Of a stretch of DNA of 43,550 nt, positions 1 to 8,992 are shown one piece after another. The stretch spans positions 1 to 43,550 of the forward strand of contig BJGL01000012.1 in the NCBI GenBank assembly GCA_014190475.1, read 5' to 3'. The stretch comes from Bacteroidota bacterium (lineage in GTDB: Bacteria; Bacteroidota; Bacteroidia; Chitinophagales; Chitinophagaceae). The translations under genes and the position numbers were made by a program. Each line of letters starts with the position of its first letter. The stretch's first letter is position 1. The notes under the pieces are model-generated. The model was not told the origin of the DNA, made no database searches, and worked only from the letters and a program-made list of their open reading frames with translations.

Positions 1-2253
1 CCATTGGTATAAAATGTCCGTAGACCACTTCCATCCATTGCCCAATGTTTTATCAAATCCAACTGAGCTTTTAAGCACTTTGGGTAATCTGAAATTTTTA
101 GCAATCAGATCAATTTGACCTGAAGGAGAAGCCACGGTTACACCCAGGTCAGATGGTTTATATTGATTGAATGCATCCGGACGGAAAGTAATATTTGGAT
201 TATTTAGGAAAACCCCTCCAATATTAACCCCGGTATTGTTATACACTCCACCTGGCCATACTAATGGAACTCGGCCAGTGAAAGCGCCAAACCCACCACG
301 CACTTTCCAACCATTGCCTGCTTCCCAGCCAAAACCTAATCGAGGAGACAAGCTTAATTGTGGTTGCGGGCGTAGACCCGAGCGGGCGTCTTGAATATCA
401 AATAGTACATAAGGCGCCCAATTGGTACGCAGTAAGTTGGTGATTACAGGAAGTGCTGTATTGTTGAAGTATGTATCCTCGTTTGGGGTAGTTAAAAACT
501 CAAAATTATCTGCACGTACTCCTAAGTTGAATGTGAGTTTATCGTTTACCCTCCATTGATCTCCTATAAAGAATCCCGCACGTAGCGTATTAAACTCAGT
601 GCCTGCAGCACTTCCGTCTCCTGTGATATTATCTCTTAAAGAGAAAGAGCGGCTGTACTGCGCTGGTCTTCTGTCGGCCAGAAAATCTCCAACCCAATTA
701 TAGGTATAAGTACCATAATTATCACGAACAAATAAATTGTAAGAATTACTGAACTCAATATCTAATCCAGCCTTCAATTGGTGATTGCCAGCCAGCAATC
801 TTAATTCGTTAAATACAGCCGTATTATTTTGCTTTAGCTGGTTTCCAGTAGAAAAGTTTTCGGTTCCAAAAACATAGCTGGTTGAATTTACGGAGTTTAG
901 TGTCACACGGGGAAAATCCTTACCCAATGGGTCACGGTCGTCCAAAACATTCGTAAAGGTTACGAGAAGTTTATTGGAAATTTTATTAGAAAAACGACTA
1001 TTCAATTCAAGTGATCCGGAATGTGTGGTGCTGGGGAATAAATACCCACCATTAAAAAAGTTAATCCGGGTAGAAGTACTAGGACTGGTTAATGAGCGCT
1101 CAGAATTTGTATAGCGATATGAAATGTTTAAGCGATGTTTTGGATTTAAATTCCAGGTAAGCTTTGCAGCAATTTTATTACTCTCTAGTAGATCTGGAAT
1201 ATCCAAATATTCACCAGGATCGTACCCATAGGAATTCAATTTTTGTAAGATCAAATTCACGGAATCACGAAAGGCAGCTCCTGGAGGCGTTCTGAATGTA
1301 TTGGGATCAAAAGGTTGTGGTCTCTCATCACGCTGAATCTCTGCACTAACAAAATAAAAAAGCTTGTTTTTCTTTAGCGCGCCACCTAGTGTTATACCAA
1401 AAGTATTGGCTTGAAAATCTGGTAATTTGGTTGCATCAAAAATTCCTCCTGTAGGACGCTTGCCAGCGGTATTCTCATTTCTTGAAATCCAATAGGCGGA
1501 TCCTTTAGTGGTGTTAGTACCACTTTTAGTAATTGCATTAATAGAGCCTCCTGTAAAATTTCCCAGTGAAACATCGTAAGGTGAAACGCCAATTTGGAAA
1601 GACTCAATGGCGTCTACACTGATTGGAGAGGAACCCGTTTGACCTCCGTTTGTTCCTGATTCTGATAAACCAAATACATCATTATTCACCGCACCGTCAA
1701 ACATAATTTGGTTATAGCGATTATTTTGTCCGGCAATTGCAATACCACCACCGAATGTAGTTTTAGCTTGCGGTGTTAGACGAACAAAATCGGTTAGATT
1801 TCTACCTACTGTTGGAAGGTTGTCAAATCGCTCTGCTGCAATAGAAGTTCCCACACCACCTACAGTAAAGGAGCTACCTCTTTTATTAGTAATCACTACT
1901 TCTTTTAGTTCTTGTGCTGTAGTTAGTAAACTGAAATCTACTTTTGAGTTTTCACCTAAGTCCAAGAAAACATTTGTTCTTGTTTCAATCTTATACCCTA
2001 CAAATGAGGCTTCGATGGTATAGGGTCCACCCGGCTGTAGGTTAACTACAAAATAGCGACCTGAGTTAGTTGTCATGGCACTCACAACAGAACCTGTTGG
2101 TTGATGTGTAAGTTTAACACTGGCGCCAGACAGTGCTTCCCCGTTTTTAGAACGAACAATGCCTTCCACGGCACTGGTGGTTACCTGACTCCAGGCAGTG
2201 TGAGTCAATAGAATTAAAACTAAGGAACTAAGAAACAGTTGAAGTGGTTTCAT
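1..2253 (-). CDS. TonB-dependent receptor with N-terminal carboxypeptidase-regulatory-like domain (Oar-like); 3' end runs off the window
   Basis: Not in the ORF track because it is open at the window edge. Reverse translation from ATG at 2253 reads MKPLQLFLSSLVLILLTHTAWSQVTTSAVEGIVRSKNGEALSGASVKLTH...; plug-like segment GRNLTDFVRLTPQAK...GGGIAIAGQNNRYNQIMFDGAVNNDVFG. Confidence 0.88.
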   Translation of the reverse strand, partial: MKPLQLFLSSLVLILLTHTAWSQVTTSAVEGIVRSKNGEALSGASVKLTHQPTGSVVSAMTTNSGRYFVVNLQPGGPYTIEASFVGYKIETRTNVFLDLGENSKVDFSLLTTAQELKEVVITNKRGSSFTVGGVGTSIAAERFDNLPTVGRNLTDFVRLTPQAKTTFGGGIAIAGQNNRYNQIMFDGAVNNDVFGLSESGTNGGQTGSSPISVDAIESFQIGVSPYDVSLGNFTGGSINAITKSGTNTTKGSAYWISRNENTAGKRPTGGIFDATKLPDFQANTFGITLGGALKKNKLFYFVSAEIQRDERPQPFDPNTFRTPPGAAFRDSVNLILQKLNSYGYDPGEYLDIPDLLESNKIAAKLTWNLNPKHRLNISYRYTNSERSLTSPSTSTRINFFNGGYLFPSTTHSGSLELNSRFSNKISNKLLVTFTNVLDDRDPLGKDFPRVTLNSVNSTSYVFGTENFSTGNQLKQNNTAVFNELRLLAGNHQLKAGLDIEFSNSYNLFVRDNYGTYTYNWVGDFLADRRPAQYSRSFSLRDNITGDGSAAGTEFNTLRAGFFIGDQWRVNDKLTFNLGVRADNFEFLTTPNEDTYFNNTALPVITNLLRTNWAPYVLFDIQDARSGLRPQPQLSLSPRLGFGWEAGNGWKVRGGFGAFTGRVPLVWPGGVYNNTGVNIGGVFLNNPNITFRPDAFNQYKPSDLGVTVASPSGQIDLIAKNFRLPKVLKSSVGFDKTLGNGWKWSTDILYQW

Positions 2254-2342
2254 AAGGTGAATTTGGTCGCAAAATTCCCTAAGAAACAGCAGGGGATAAC
2301 CCTAAGTTTATTAATTTATTATTAACAAAATAGGCTTGGTTT

Positions 2343-3425
2343 CTATCGGCTTTTAAAATTGCTAATCCCTTTTTTTATAAAATCTTCCCAGCTGTAAAAA
2401 TGAAAAGTTTTGTCTGTACTCATAGCTACAAACAAGCCCTTTTCAAAACCCGGTAGCGGGAAGGCCGTACAATCAGATCCATCAGATTCTTGTGCTGTAA
2501 CGGGAATTGTACCAATATGTTTATGATCGTGCGGGTTGGCTGAACTTCCCTCCAGGGTAAATACCTGAAACTGATTAGCCCCCTGGTCTGACACCAAAAT
2601 ATAACCAGTAGAGTCAGTCAGATGATAAAAAGAAATGCCTTCATTGTCCTCCTTAAAATTTGTTTTTCCAAATAGTGCAAGTTCCTGATCGCCTTTTTTA
2701 GGATCAGCGTGGTATTTTCTAATTCCTATTTGTTCGTCGGAATAATAAATATGTTGATATAATGTATCTACAGCAATAGATTCTATCTCTTTAAACCCAG
2801 AGTATTTTCCAAATTTTCTAGCAACTGTAGCTTCGATTTTACCTTTTTTATTCGGGGCCAATTTATACTGCCACAAATACGATCCTGATGGGCCATTTTT
2901 ACGACCTACAATGACAAACAATGTCCCATCTGACTTGCGTTTATAAAGGGCAACCCCCATAGGCGCTCTTTCTTTTTCGCCAATAAAAACCGGGATACCC
3001 CCATCATCCAGAGGACGCATGGAGGGAAGTTCATAAATACGTATTTGATTTTCTCCTCTCTCTGTTGCTACGGCCAAATCAATAGTACCATTTCCCCAGG
3101 GCACGTTTTGGATTACATCCACGTTGTTCATCCGTTTTAATCCTACTTTGGATCGAATTGAATCAATCTGACCCTTTAGGTCAAATACATAAATACCACC
3201 ATTGAAATTGTCTTTATCTGTTCCCAGAATTAAACTGGCAGCCGGATTTTTGTAGTTGATCCAAATTGCCGGGTCGTCACTGTCCGCAAATACTTTTTGA
3301 GTGATTATTTTAGGCAAAACTGGTTCTTGCTGTGTTGGTATAGAACTGAATGCTGTTGAATAAAAAAAGAAGAGTATACCGGGTAAGCGATATACTCTTC
3401 CTCTATAAGTGGGCATGGATTTCAT
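2343..3425 (-). CDS. Beta-propeller 3-phytase (BPP family)
   Basis: ADSDDPAIWINYKNPAASLILGTDKDNFNGGIYVFDLKG and later DQGANQFQVF / ESDGSDCTAFPLPGFEKGLFVAM are typical of BPP phytases. Confidence 0.9.
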   Translation of the reverse strand: MKSMPTYRGRVYRLPGILFFFYSTAFSSIPTQQEPVLPKIITQKVFADSDDPAIWINYKNPAASLILGTDKDNFNGGIYVFDLKGQIDSIRSKVGLKRMNNVDVIQNVPWGNGTIDLAVATERGENQIRIYELPSMRPLDDGGIPVFIGEKERAPMGVALYKRKSDGTLFVIVGRKNGPSGSYLWQYKLAPNKKGKIEATVARKFGKYSGFKEIESIAVDTLYQHIYYSDEQIGIRKYHADPKKGDQELALFGKTNFKEDNEGISFYHLTDSTGYILVSDQGANQFQVFTLEGSSANPHDHKHIGTIPVTAQESDGSDCTAFPLPGFEKGLFVAMSTDKTFHFYSWEDFIKKGISNFKSR

Positions 3426-3443
3426 ATGCCCAAAGTTAATGGC

Positions 3444-6293
3444 TTATTTAGTCAGGTCTAATTTTAAGCCGGTGTTAAATCGAGGACCGTAAAATTCTAT
3501 TTGTGCAGTTCTTTCTTTTACTCCTTGATAATAACGTAATGGTTGGTTGGTGAGATTGTTGGCCTCAGCAAAAAAGCGTAATTTTTTTGTAAAAGCATAA
3601 GACGCGTTTGCATCAATAAAGAATTGCTTATCGTAATAGCGATCAAAAAATGCATCTTCATTATAACCACCATCATCGCTATCATCCACATAGGCACCGG
3701 TAAAGTTTGCAGAAATTCTTGCAACTACCTTTTTGCTTTCATAGGATAATGAGAAATTAAACATGTGGGGTGCTGTTCCAGGAAGAGCTATATTCTCCCG
3801 AATCAATTTACCAGATAAATCATAAATACCTTCTGATTTTGAGTTGGTATAGGTATAGTTTGCATAAAGTCCAATTCCTTTCCAGAAACCAGGTAAGAAA
3901 TCTAACTGACGTTGGAAAGCAACTTCAAATCCTTGCACATTGACGGGGCTTCCATTTCTGCGTTGAAGGTATTGCCAATTTTCTCCTGCTGCAATGGGAT
4001 TGACAACACCAGGAAAATCGGATGCAAACTTGGCTTGTGTATACGCCTCATCACGATAAGTGTAGAAGAAATTGCTTAAGCGCTTGTAAAATAGCCCACC
4101 GGAAATCAATCCTACATTTTTAAAATAACGCTCCGCCATCAAATCAAGGTTACTCGAACGAATGGCATCCAATTTGGGGTTTCCGCTGCTTAATTCAAAA
4201 TCTGAACGAACTACATTGAAGAAAGGTACTAGATCATAGTACTTTGGGCGAGCAATAGCAGTGGTATAGGCCAGACGCAGTATTAAATTTTTATCTGTTT
4301 GATATTTAAAATTAATACTGGGTAAAAAATCAATGTAATTATTTTTAAAATTGGCAATGCCCTTCAGTGTATTTTCATTTTCTACGATGTTTCCTGTATA
4401 ATCTAAATTAGTTGCTTCCATACGTACACCGGCTACCATGGAGAGTTTATCACTCCACTGCTGATTTAACTGTGCGTAGGCAGCTGTAATTATTTCATTG
4501 GCTTTGTAATTACCTGCTAAAAATTCAGCTCCAACTACTGATCTTGTATAAAGAGCAGTATTGTTCAAATCAAGACCTCCTAAGTAATCAGCAGAGGCAA
4601 ACTGACCTATGAAAAATTTTGTACCCGGATAAAAGTTTGAAACTGATTGATCAACTAACCCAGGAATAGCTCCTAAGCTAGAAATAGTTGTACGGGGTCT
4701 GTAGGAGTAGAAAATATTATCTCTTTCTTTTACTTTGGCTCTGATTCTGGCGCCAAAACGAAGATTTCCTTTTTGCTCTTTTAGTAATGATAAAGGAACT
4801 TGGAAATTTATTTTTCCATTAAAGTCTTCTTCGTACTGAACTTGGAACTCTTCAGACAAATCATTAAAACGTGTGTAATCAGTTAACACGCGCGTTGCGG
4901 TTAGCATCGGATAGTTTAAGTCTGAAATATCCTGCGTTACCGTTACAGATCTGCGACCCATTGAAATATACCTTTCATTTGGCCGCATTTCTGAAGCGCG
5001 TGCATATTGTGAACTCCAATCAATTTTAGTTTTACCAACCACATGTTCTCCTCTCAGGGCTAATGTTCTTACCCGCTGATCTTCCAGACGCGTTCCCTCA
5101 CTACGATCATTTAAAATTCCTCCTTTGGTTTGTTTTAACACTTCTCCATTTCTATAACCAGTAATGTTGCCTGCCGCATCGTAATTTAAATCTGTCAAAC
5201 CACCTCTTAAGCGATGTCTGAAACGGTAGCGATTTTCTAAATCATCTCTCCAATTGTAGGTTGCGGTAAGGTATAATGTATTCTTAGGATTGATTTTATA
5301 ATCAAAAGTGGCAGAGGTTGAACGGCGAACTCTTTTTACATCGTACTTACGTATATCATGATCGGCAATGAATAGTTTGCCATTTGCATCTTTTTGCCAA
5401 ACAGCCTCTACGTTATCAGAGCCATATTTATTTGTGTTGAGTGAACCGCTGAATACAAATCCAAATTTATTTTTGGCAATTCTATTTCCCACCACAAAGC
5501 CTGCTGTTCCAATAAAGCCTTCTCTGATAACATTATATCCACCGGCAAGGGTAGTAGAAATACGCAGACCATTGGACGGAGCTCTACTCACCAAATTAAC
5601 GGAACCTCCAATAGCATCCGCATCCATTTCAGGCGTCAATGTTTTATTGACTTCAACCGTTTGAACCATATCAGAGGGGATTAGGTCCATCTGTACACGG
5701 CGGTTATCTCCCTCTGCTGAGGGAATACGTTCGCCATTCAAGCTAACAGAATTTAGTTCTGGTCCCATTCCACGAATAATAATATTGCGCGCTTCTCCCT
5801 GGTCATTTTGCATGGCTATCCCTGGGACTCGCTTAATTGCATCTCCAATGTTTGCATCAGGAAAGCGTCCGATTTGGTCCGCTGAAATTATATTACTGAC
5901 GTTTGGATTATTTTTTTGTTGATTGAGTGATCTTGATTGTCCTTTGAGCCGATCTCCCAGGATTACTACTTCTTTTTCTGTTTTAATTCCGGATTGAAGT
6001 GTAACAATCAGTTCAGAAGCGCCTTGTTTTACTTCAATCGTTTCACTGTAAGCGGAATAACCAATATAGGATACACTTAGTGTGTATTTTCCAGGCTTAA
6101 CATCAATAAAACTAATTTCACCCGTTTGATTAGTGGTACCCCCATTTTTACCAGGTGTAACCGTAACAGATGCGCCAGGAAGATTTAAGTTGTCCTCATC
6201 CTTTACTTTGATTTTAAAAAGCTGTGTTGGCTGTTGTGCAATGGCGGCTTGCAAACCAAACAGTACTACTAAAACACTAGTTAGAAACTTCAT
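3444..6293 (-). CDS. TonB-dependent receptor, probably co-transcribed with the downstream phytase
   Basis: Signal peptide, CarboxypepD_reg-like repeat, plug (IGRFPDANIGDAIKRVPGIAMQNDQGEARNIIIRGMGPELNSVSLNGERIPS), C-terminal beta-barrel; 18 bp before the phytase ORF. Confidence 0.92.
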   Translation of the reverse strand: MKFLTSVLVVLFGLQAAIAQQPTQLFKIKVKDEDNLNLPGASVTVTPGKNGGTTNQTGEISFIDVKPGKYTLSVSYIGYSAYSETIEVKQGASELIVTLQSGIKTEKEVVILGDRLKGQSRSLNQQKNNPNVSNIISADQIGRFPDANIGDAIKRVPGIAMQNDQGEARNIIIRGMGPELNSVSLNGERIPSAEGDNRRVQMDLIPSDMVQTVEVNKTLTPEMDADAIGGSVNLVSRAPSNGLRISTTLAGGYNVIREGFIGTAGFVVGNRIAKNKFGFVFSGSLNTNKYGSDNVEAVWQKDANGKLFIADHDIRKYDVKRVRRSTSATFDYKINPKNTLYLTATYNWRDDLENRYRFRHRLRGGLTDLNYDAAGNITGYRNGEVLKQTKGGILNDRSEGTRLEDQRVRTLALRGEHVVGKTKIDWSSQYARASEMRPNERYISMGRRSVTVTQDISDLNYPMLTATRVLTDYTRFNDLSEEFQVQYEEDFNGKINFQVPLSLLKEQKGNLRFGARIRAKVKERDNIFYSYRPRTTISSLGAIPGLVDQSVSNFYPGTKFFIGQFASADYLGGLDLNNTALYTRSVVGAEFLAGNYKANEIITAAYAQLNQQWSDKLSMVAGVRMEATNLDYTGNIVENENTLKGIANFKNNYIDFLPSINFKYQTDKNLILRLAYTTAIARPKYYDLVPFFNVVRSDFELSSGNPKLDAIRSSNLDLMAERYFKNVGLISGGLFYKRLSNFFYTYRDEAYTQAKFASDFPGVVNPIAAGENWQYLQRRNGSPVNVQGFEVAFQRQLDFLPGFWKGIGLYANYTYTNSKSEGIYDLSGKLIRENIALPGTAPHMFNFSLSYESKKVVARISANFTGAYVDDSDDGGYNEDAFFDRYYDKQFFIDANASYAFTKKLRFFAEANNLTNQPLRYYQGVKERTAQIEFYGPRFNTGLKLDLTK

Positions 6294-6310
6294 GCGGAGT
6301 TGATTTTCCG

Positions 6311-6344
6311 CGAAATTAGAAGCGATATGTTACGTCAATGTTAA
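6311..6344 (-). promoter_or_regulatory. Candidate Pho-box-like promoter of the TonB receptor/phytase pair
   Basis: Reverse strand TTAACAT-TGAC-GTAACAT (11-bp period), 8 nt, then TAATTTCG, similar to the Bacteroidota -7 element TAnnTTTG. Confidence 0.55.
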
Positions 6345-6357
6345 CGAATCAACATTC

Positions 6358-6873
6358 CTATGGCTTGCAATTGGTTATTTGCGCGGCATGATGTTTACCG
6401 TGCCAGGCATAATATTGTAGCACCTCCCATAATTTAATATCTCTGGCTTGTTCGGGGTGATAAAAACTACGCATAAAATCCTCTTTAGTAAGCGGTTGTA
6501 ATAGCGCCTCCCAACGACGATGTAATGCATGAATTAATGTAATAGAAATATTACAGGGTACATTTTTTACATCGATTGTTTCAGCCCATACGTTTTGATC
6601 ATATGGTTTAACCGTGGGGTGCTCTTCATGTAGCGCCAATTTAAACCGTATAAAAGCATTCATGTGAGAATCTGCCAAGTGATGAATAATTTGGTTGGGT
6701 GTCCATCCACCATCCCTGTAAGGTGTATGCAGGTGCGTATCATTTAAATTCTCAACAGCATAGTCTAATTGTATGGGTAAACCCTGTATTGCTTTTAAAC
6801 AATTGTCTTTTACTATATCGCTATATCCAAGCAATTGAACCCGACCGATAGGATATTGTAGATCTGTGTTCAT
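6358..6873 (-). CDS. DinB/YfiT-like putative metal-dependent hydrolase or bacillithiol transferase-like protein
   Basis: DGGWTPNQIIHHLADSHMNAFIRFKLALHEE...YAWHGKHHAAQI, the three-His DinB/YfiT pattern. Start placed at internal Met (MNTDLQYPIGR) rather than the ORF-track start 6921. Confidence 0.8.
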   Translation of the reverse strand: MNTDLQYPIGRVQLLGYSDIVKDNCLKAIQGLPIQLDYAVENLNDTHLHTPYRDGGWTPNQIIHHLADSHMNAFIRFKLALHEEHPTVKPYDQNVWAETIDVKNVPCNISITLIHALHRRWEALLQPLTKEDFMRSFYHPEQARDIKLWEVLQYYAWHGKHHAAQITNCKP

Positions 6874-6970
6874 AAAACGAAAGGTACTCTTAATTAAATA
6901 ACTATTAAGTAAAATCGTCAACTTTCAAGCTAAAATTTTATAAACTATTTTTAACATAAACATTTTATTT

Positions 6971-8989
6971 ATGTTCCCCTTTCGAGTACCACTTTTATGC
7001 CTCTATCTCTTTGTCAGTACAGGGTCTGTGGCACAAGTTGATTCAAGCAAGAAACTTCCTGCCATAATTATTACGGCAACCAAAACAAAGAGTAGTATCA
7101 CTAAAACTCCTTTTTCTGTTTCCGTACTTGATTCTTCTAAACTTAAGCAAAGCCTCTTGCGTACTGTGCCTGAATCATTAATAGGACTCTCCTGTGTATT
7201 TGTTCAAAAAACTAATCATGGAGGAGGATCACCGATTGTTCGCGGGCTTACCGGAAATCAAAATTTATTATTAATTGACGGGTTTCGTTTGAATAATGCC
7301 ATTTTCAGGTATGGACCAAATCAATATCTGACGTTAGTAGATCCCTTCCTTGTGGAAAGAATCGAAGTTGTAAAAGGAACTGGTTCTGTTCAATTTGGTA
7401 GTGATGCCATGGGGGGTGTTATCAATGTCATTACCCGTCAACCTCGTTTATCTGTCAAACCGGTTTTTTCAAGTACTTTATTGTTGCGAGGAACCAGTCA
7501 GGGAATGGAGCGCACACTGCGTCCTGAAATTCAATTTAGCAATAAAAAAATCGCTACTCTTGTTTCGGGAGTATTTAGCGATTTTGGAGATCTTAAAGGA
7601 GGCGATACTTCGGGTTTTCAAAGACCATCCGGTTACAGACAACAATCTTTGGATGTACGAACAACTATAGGACCTGGAAAAAATTGGAGAGTGCAAATGG
7701 GTATGTCAATTGTCAATCAAAATGATGTTCCGCTGTATCATAAATATCAATTGGAAAAAGTAGCACTTTCTAAGTCTGAGTTATTACAACGGAAAATGGT
7801 TTTTTTAAAAACCCAGAAAAGCTACGCAAATGGTGTTATACGATCGATTACGCTTGATATTTCGCAACAGCAATTGATTGATCACAGACTTTCAAAGTCA
7901 CTAAGCAGCAGTCCGCTGGTGAAAGAGTTTGATACTGTTAACAGTTCGTCAATTACTACTGATATTGCAACGGTATTTACAACATTTTGGAGCGCCAACA
8001 CGGGCGTGGAGTTGAATTTGGATTATGTGAAAAGCACCCGTTTTCAATATAATACACCTATCGATATTGTTTCTAGGAGGGGTCTTTACCCCAATGGAGC
8101 CAGGTATCATAGTTTTGCTGCTTATAATTTACATCATTTTACCCTTAAGCAATTACAAATTGAGACCGGCGTTCGCTTTCATAAAAATAAAATTACTATA
8201 CAGGATGCTTCGATTGGAGCTATTTTGATTAAGCCATCCGCATGGGTTTATATGCTAGGGACATCTTATGCGATTTCCGAGCAGCTAACATTATTCGGTA
8301 ATATTAATTCTGCTTTTCGAGCACCCAATATTGATGATATGGGTACGTTAGGAATAATCGATTTCAGGTATGAGCAGCCTGCATATGATCTCAAACCAGA
8401 GCGTTCGATTAACAAAGAAATGGGAGTGCGATGGAAACAAAGGAATTTTCAAGTTTCAGTGGCTGCCTTTCATGTTACCTTAAAGGATTTAATCGGAAGG
8501 ATTAAAACATCCGCCATCATAAATAACTACCCAGTCTATATTAAAAAGAATATTGAGGAAGCTTTTATCCGCGGGGCAGAATTTGAAATAACCAGCTCCC
8601 CTTTCCCCTTCCTGTTAGTACAGGCTAATCTTTCTTATTTATTTGGACATAACCTAACTCGTAACGAGCCGCTTCGAAGGATTCCACCCATTAATGGCCA
8701 ACTTAGTATCACGTATAGTCGCCGAAAGTGGCAGGCGGGTATTATAAATGATTATGCAACTTCTCAACAAAGACTTGCACAAGGGGATAAAGATGATAAT
8801 AGAATTCCTTTTGGGGGCACCCCGGGTTATACAATATACCACCTCTTTGTGGCAAAGGAAATTGGAAAACTGCAATATCGGTTTCGGCTAAATAATTTAA
8901 TTAATACAGACTATCGCACTCATGGCTCGGGAATAAATTCAATGGGACGATCCTTATCAATTTCTTTATTCTATACGCTTAAAAACTAG
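6971..8989 (+). CDS. TonB-dependent receptor (siderophore/heme-type architecture)
   Basis: TonB-box-like N-terminus, plug GGGSPIVRGLTGNQNLLLIDGFRLNNAIFRYGPNQYLTLVDPFLVERIEVVKGTGSVQFGSDAMGGVINVITR, C-terminal barrel. Confidence 0.92.
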   Translation: MFPFRVPLLCLYLFVSTGSVAQVDSSKKLPAIIITATKTKSSITKTPFSVSVLDSSKLKQSLLRTVPESLIGLSCVFVQKTNHGGGSPIVRGLTGNQNLLLIDGFRLNNAIFRYGPNQYLTLVDPFLVERIEVVKGTGSVQFGSDAMGGVINVITRQPRLSVKPVFSSTLLLRGTSQGMERTLRPEIQFSNKKIATLVSGVFSDFGDLKGGDTSGFQRPSGYRQQSLDVRTTIGPGKNWRVQMGMSIVNQNDVPLYHKYQLEKVALSKSELLQRKMVFLKTQKSYANGVIRSITLDISQQQLIDHRLSKSLSSSPLVKEFDTVNSSSITTDIATVFTTFWSANTGVELNLDYVKSTRFQYNTPIDIVSRRGLYPNGARYHSFAAYNLHHFTLKQLQIETGVRFHKNKITIQDASIGAILIKPSAWVYMLGTSYAISEQLTLFGNINSAFRAPNIDDMGTLGIIDFRYEQPAYDLKPERSINKEMGVRWKQRNFQVSVAAFHVTLKDLIGRIKTSAIINNYPVYIKKNIEEAFIRGAEFEITSSPFPFLLVQANLSYLFGHNLTRNEPLRRIPPINGQLSITYSRRKWQAGIINDYATSQQRLAQGDKDDNRIPFGGTPGYTIYHLFVAKEIGKLQYRFRLNNLINTDYRTHGSGINSMGRSLSISLFYTLKN

Positions 8990-8992
8990 ACT

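Noticed and set aside
167-394. ORF-track 75-aa and 67-aa plus-strand ORFs in 1..2253
   Set aside because: Overlapped by a continuous reverse-strand TonB receptor frame that the track missed because it is open at the window edge.
5368-5664. 98-aa antisense ORF within the TonB receptor (and similar ORFs such as 9904..10182, 11945..12307, 27288..27734, 30211..30540)
   Set aside because: Lie fully inside strongly supported genes on the opposite strand, with no recognisable domain; expected six-frame noise.
6940-6970. TTAACATAAACAT just upstream of the 6971 TonB receptor as another Pho box
   Set aside because: Only one good unit; the 11-bp upstream position (ATAAACT) is weak and the unit lies only 13 nt from the ATG, so the architecture does not match the other sites.
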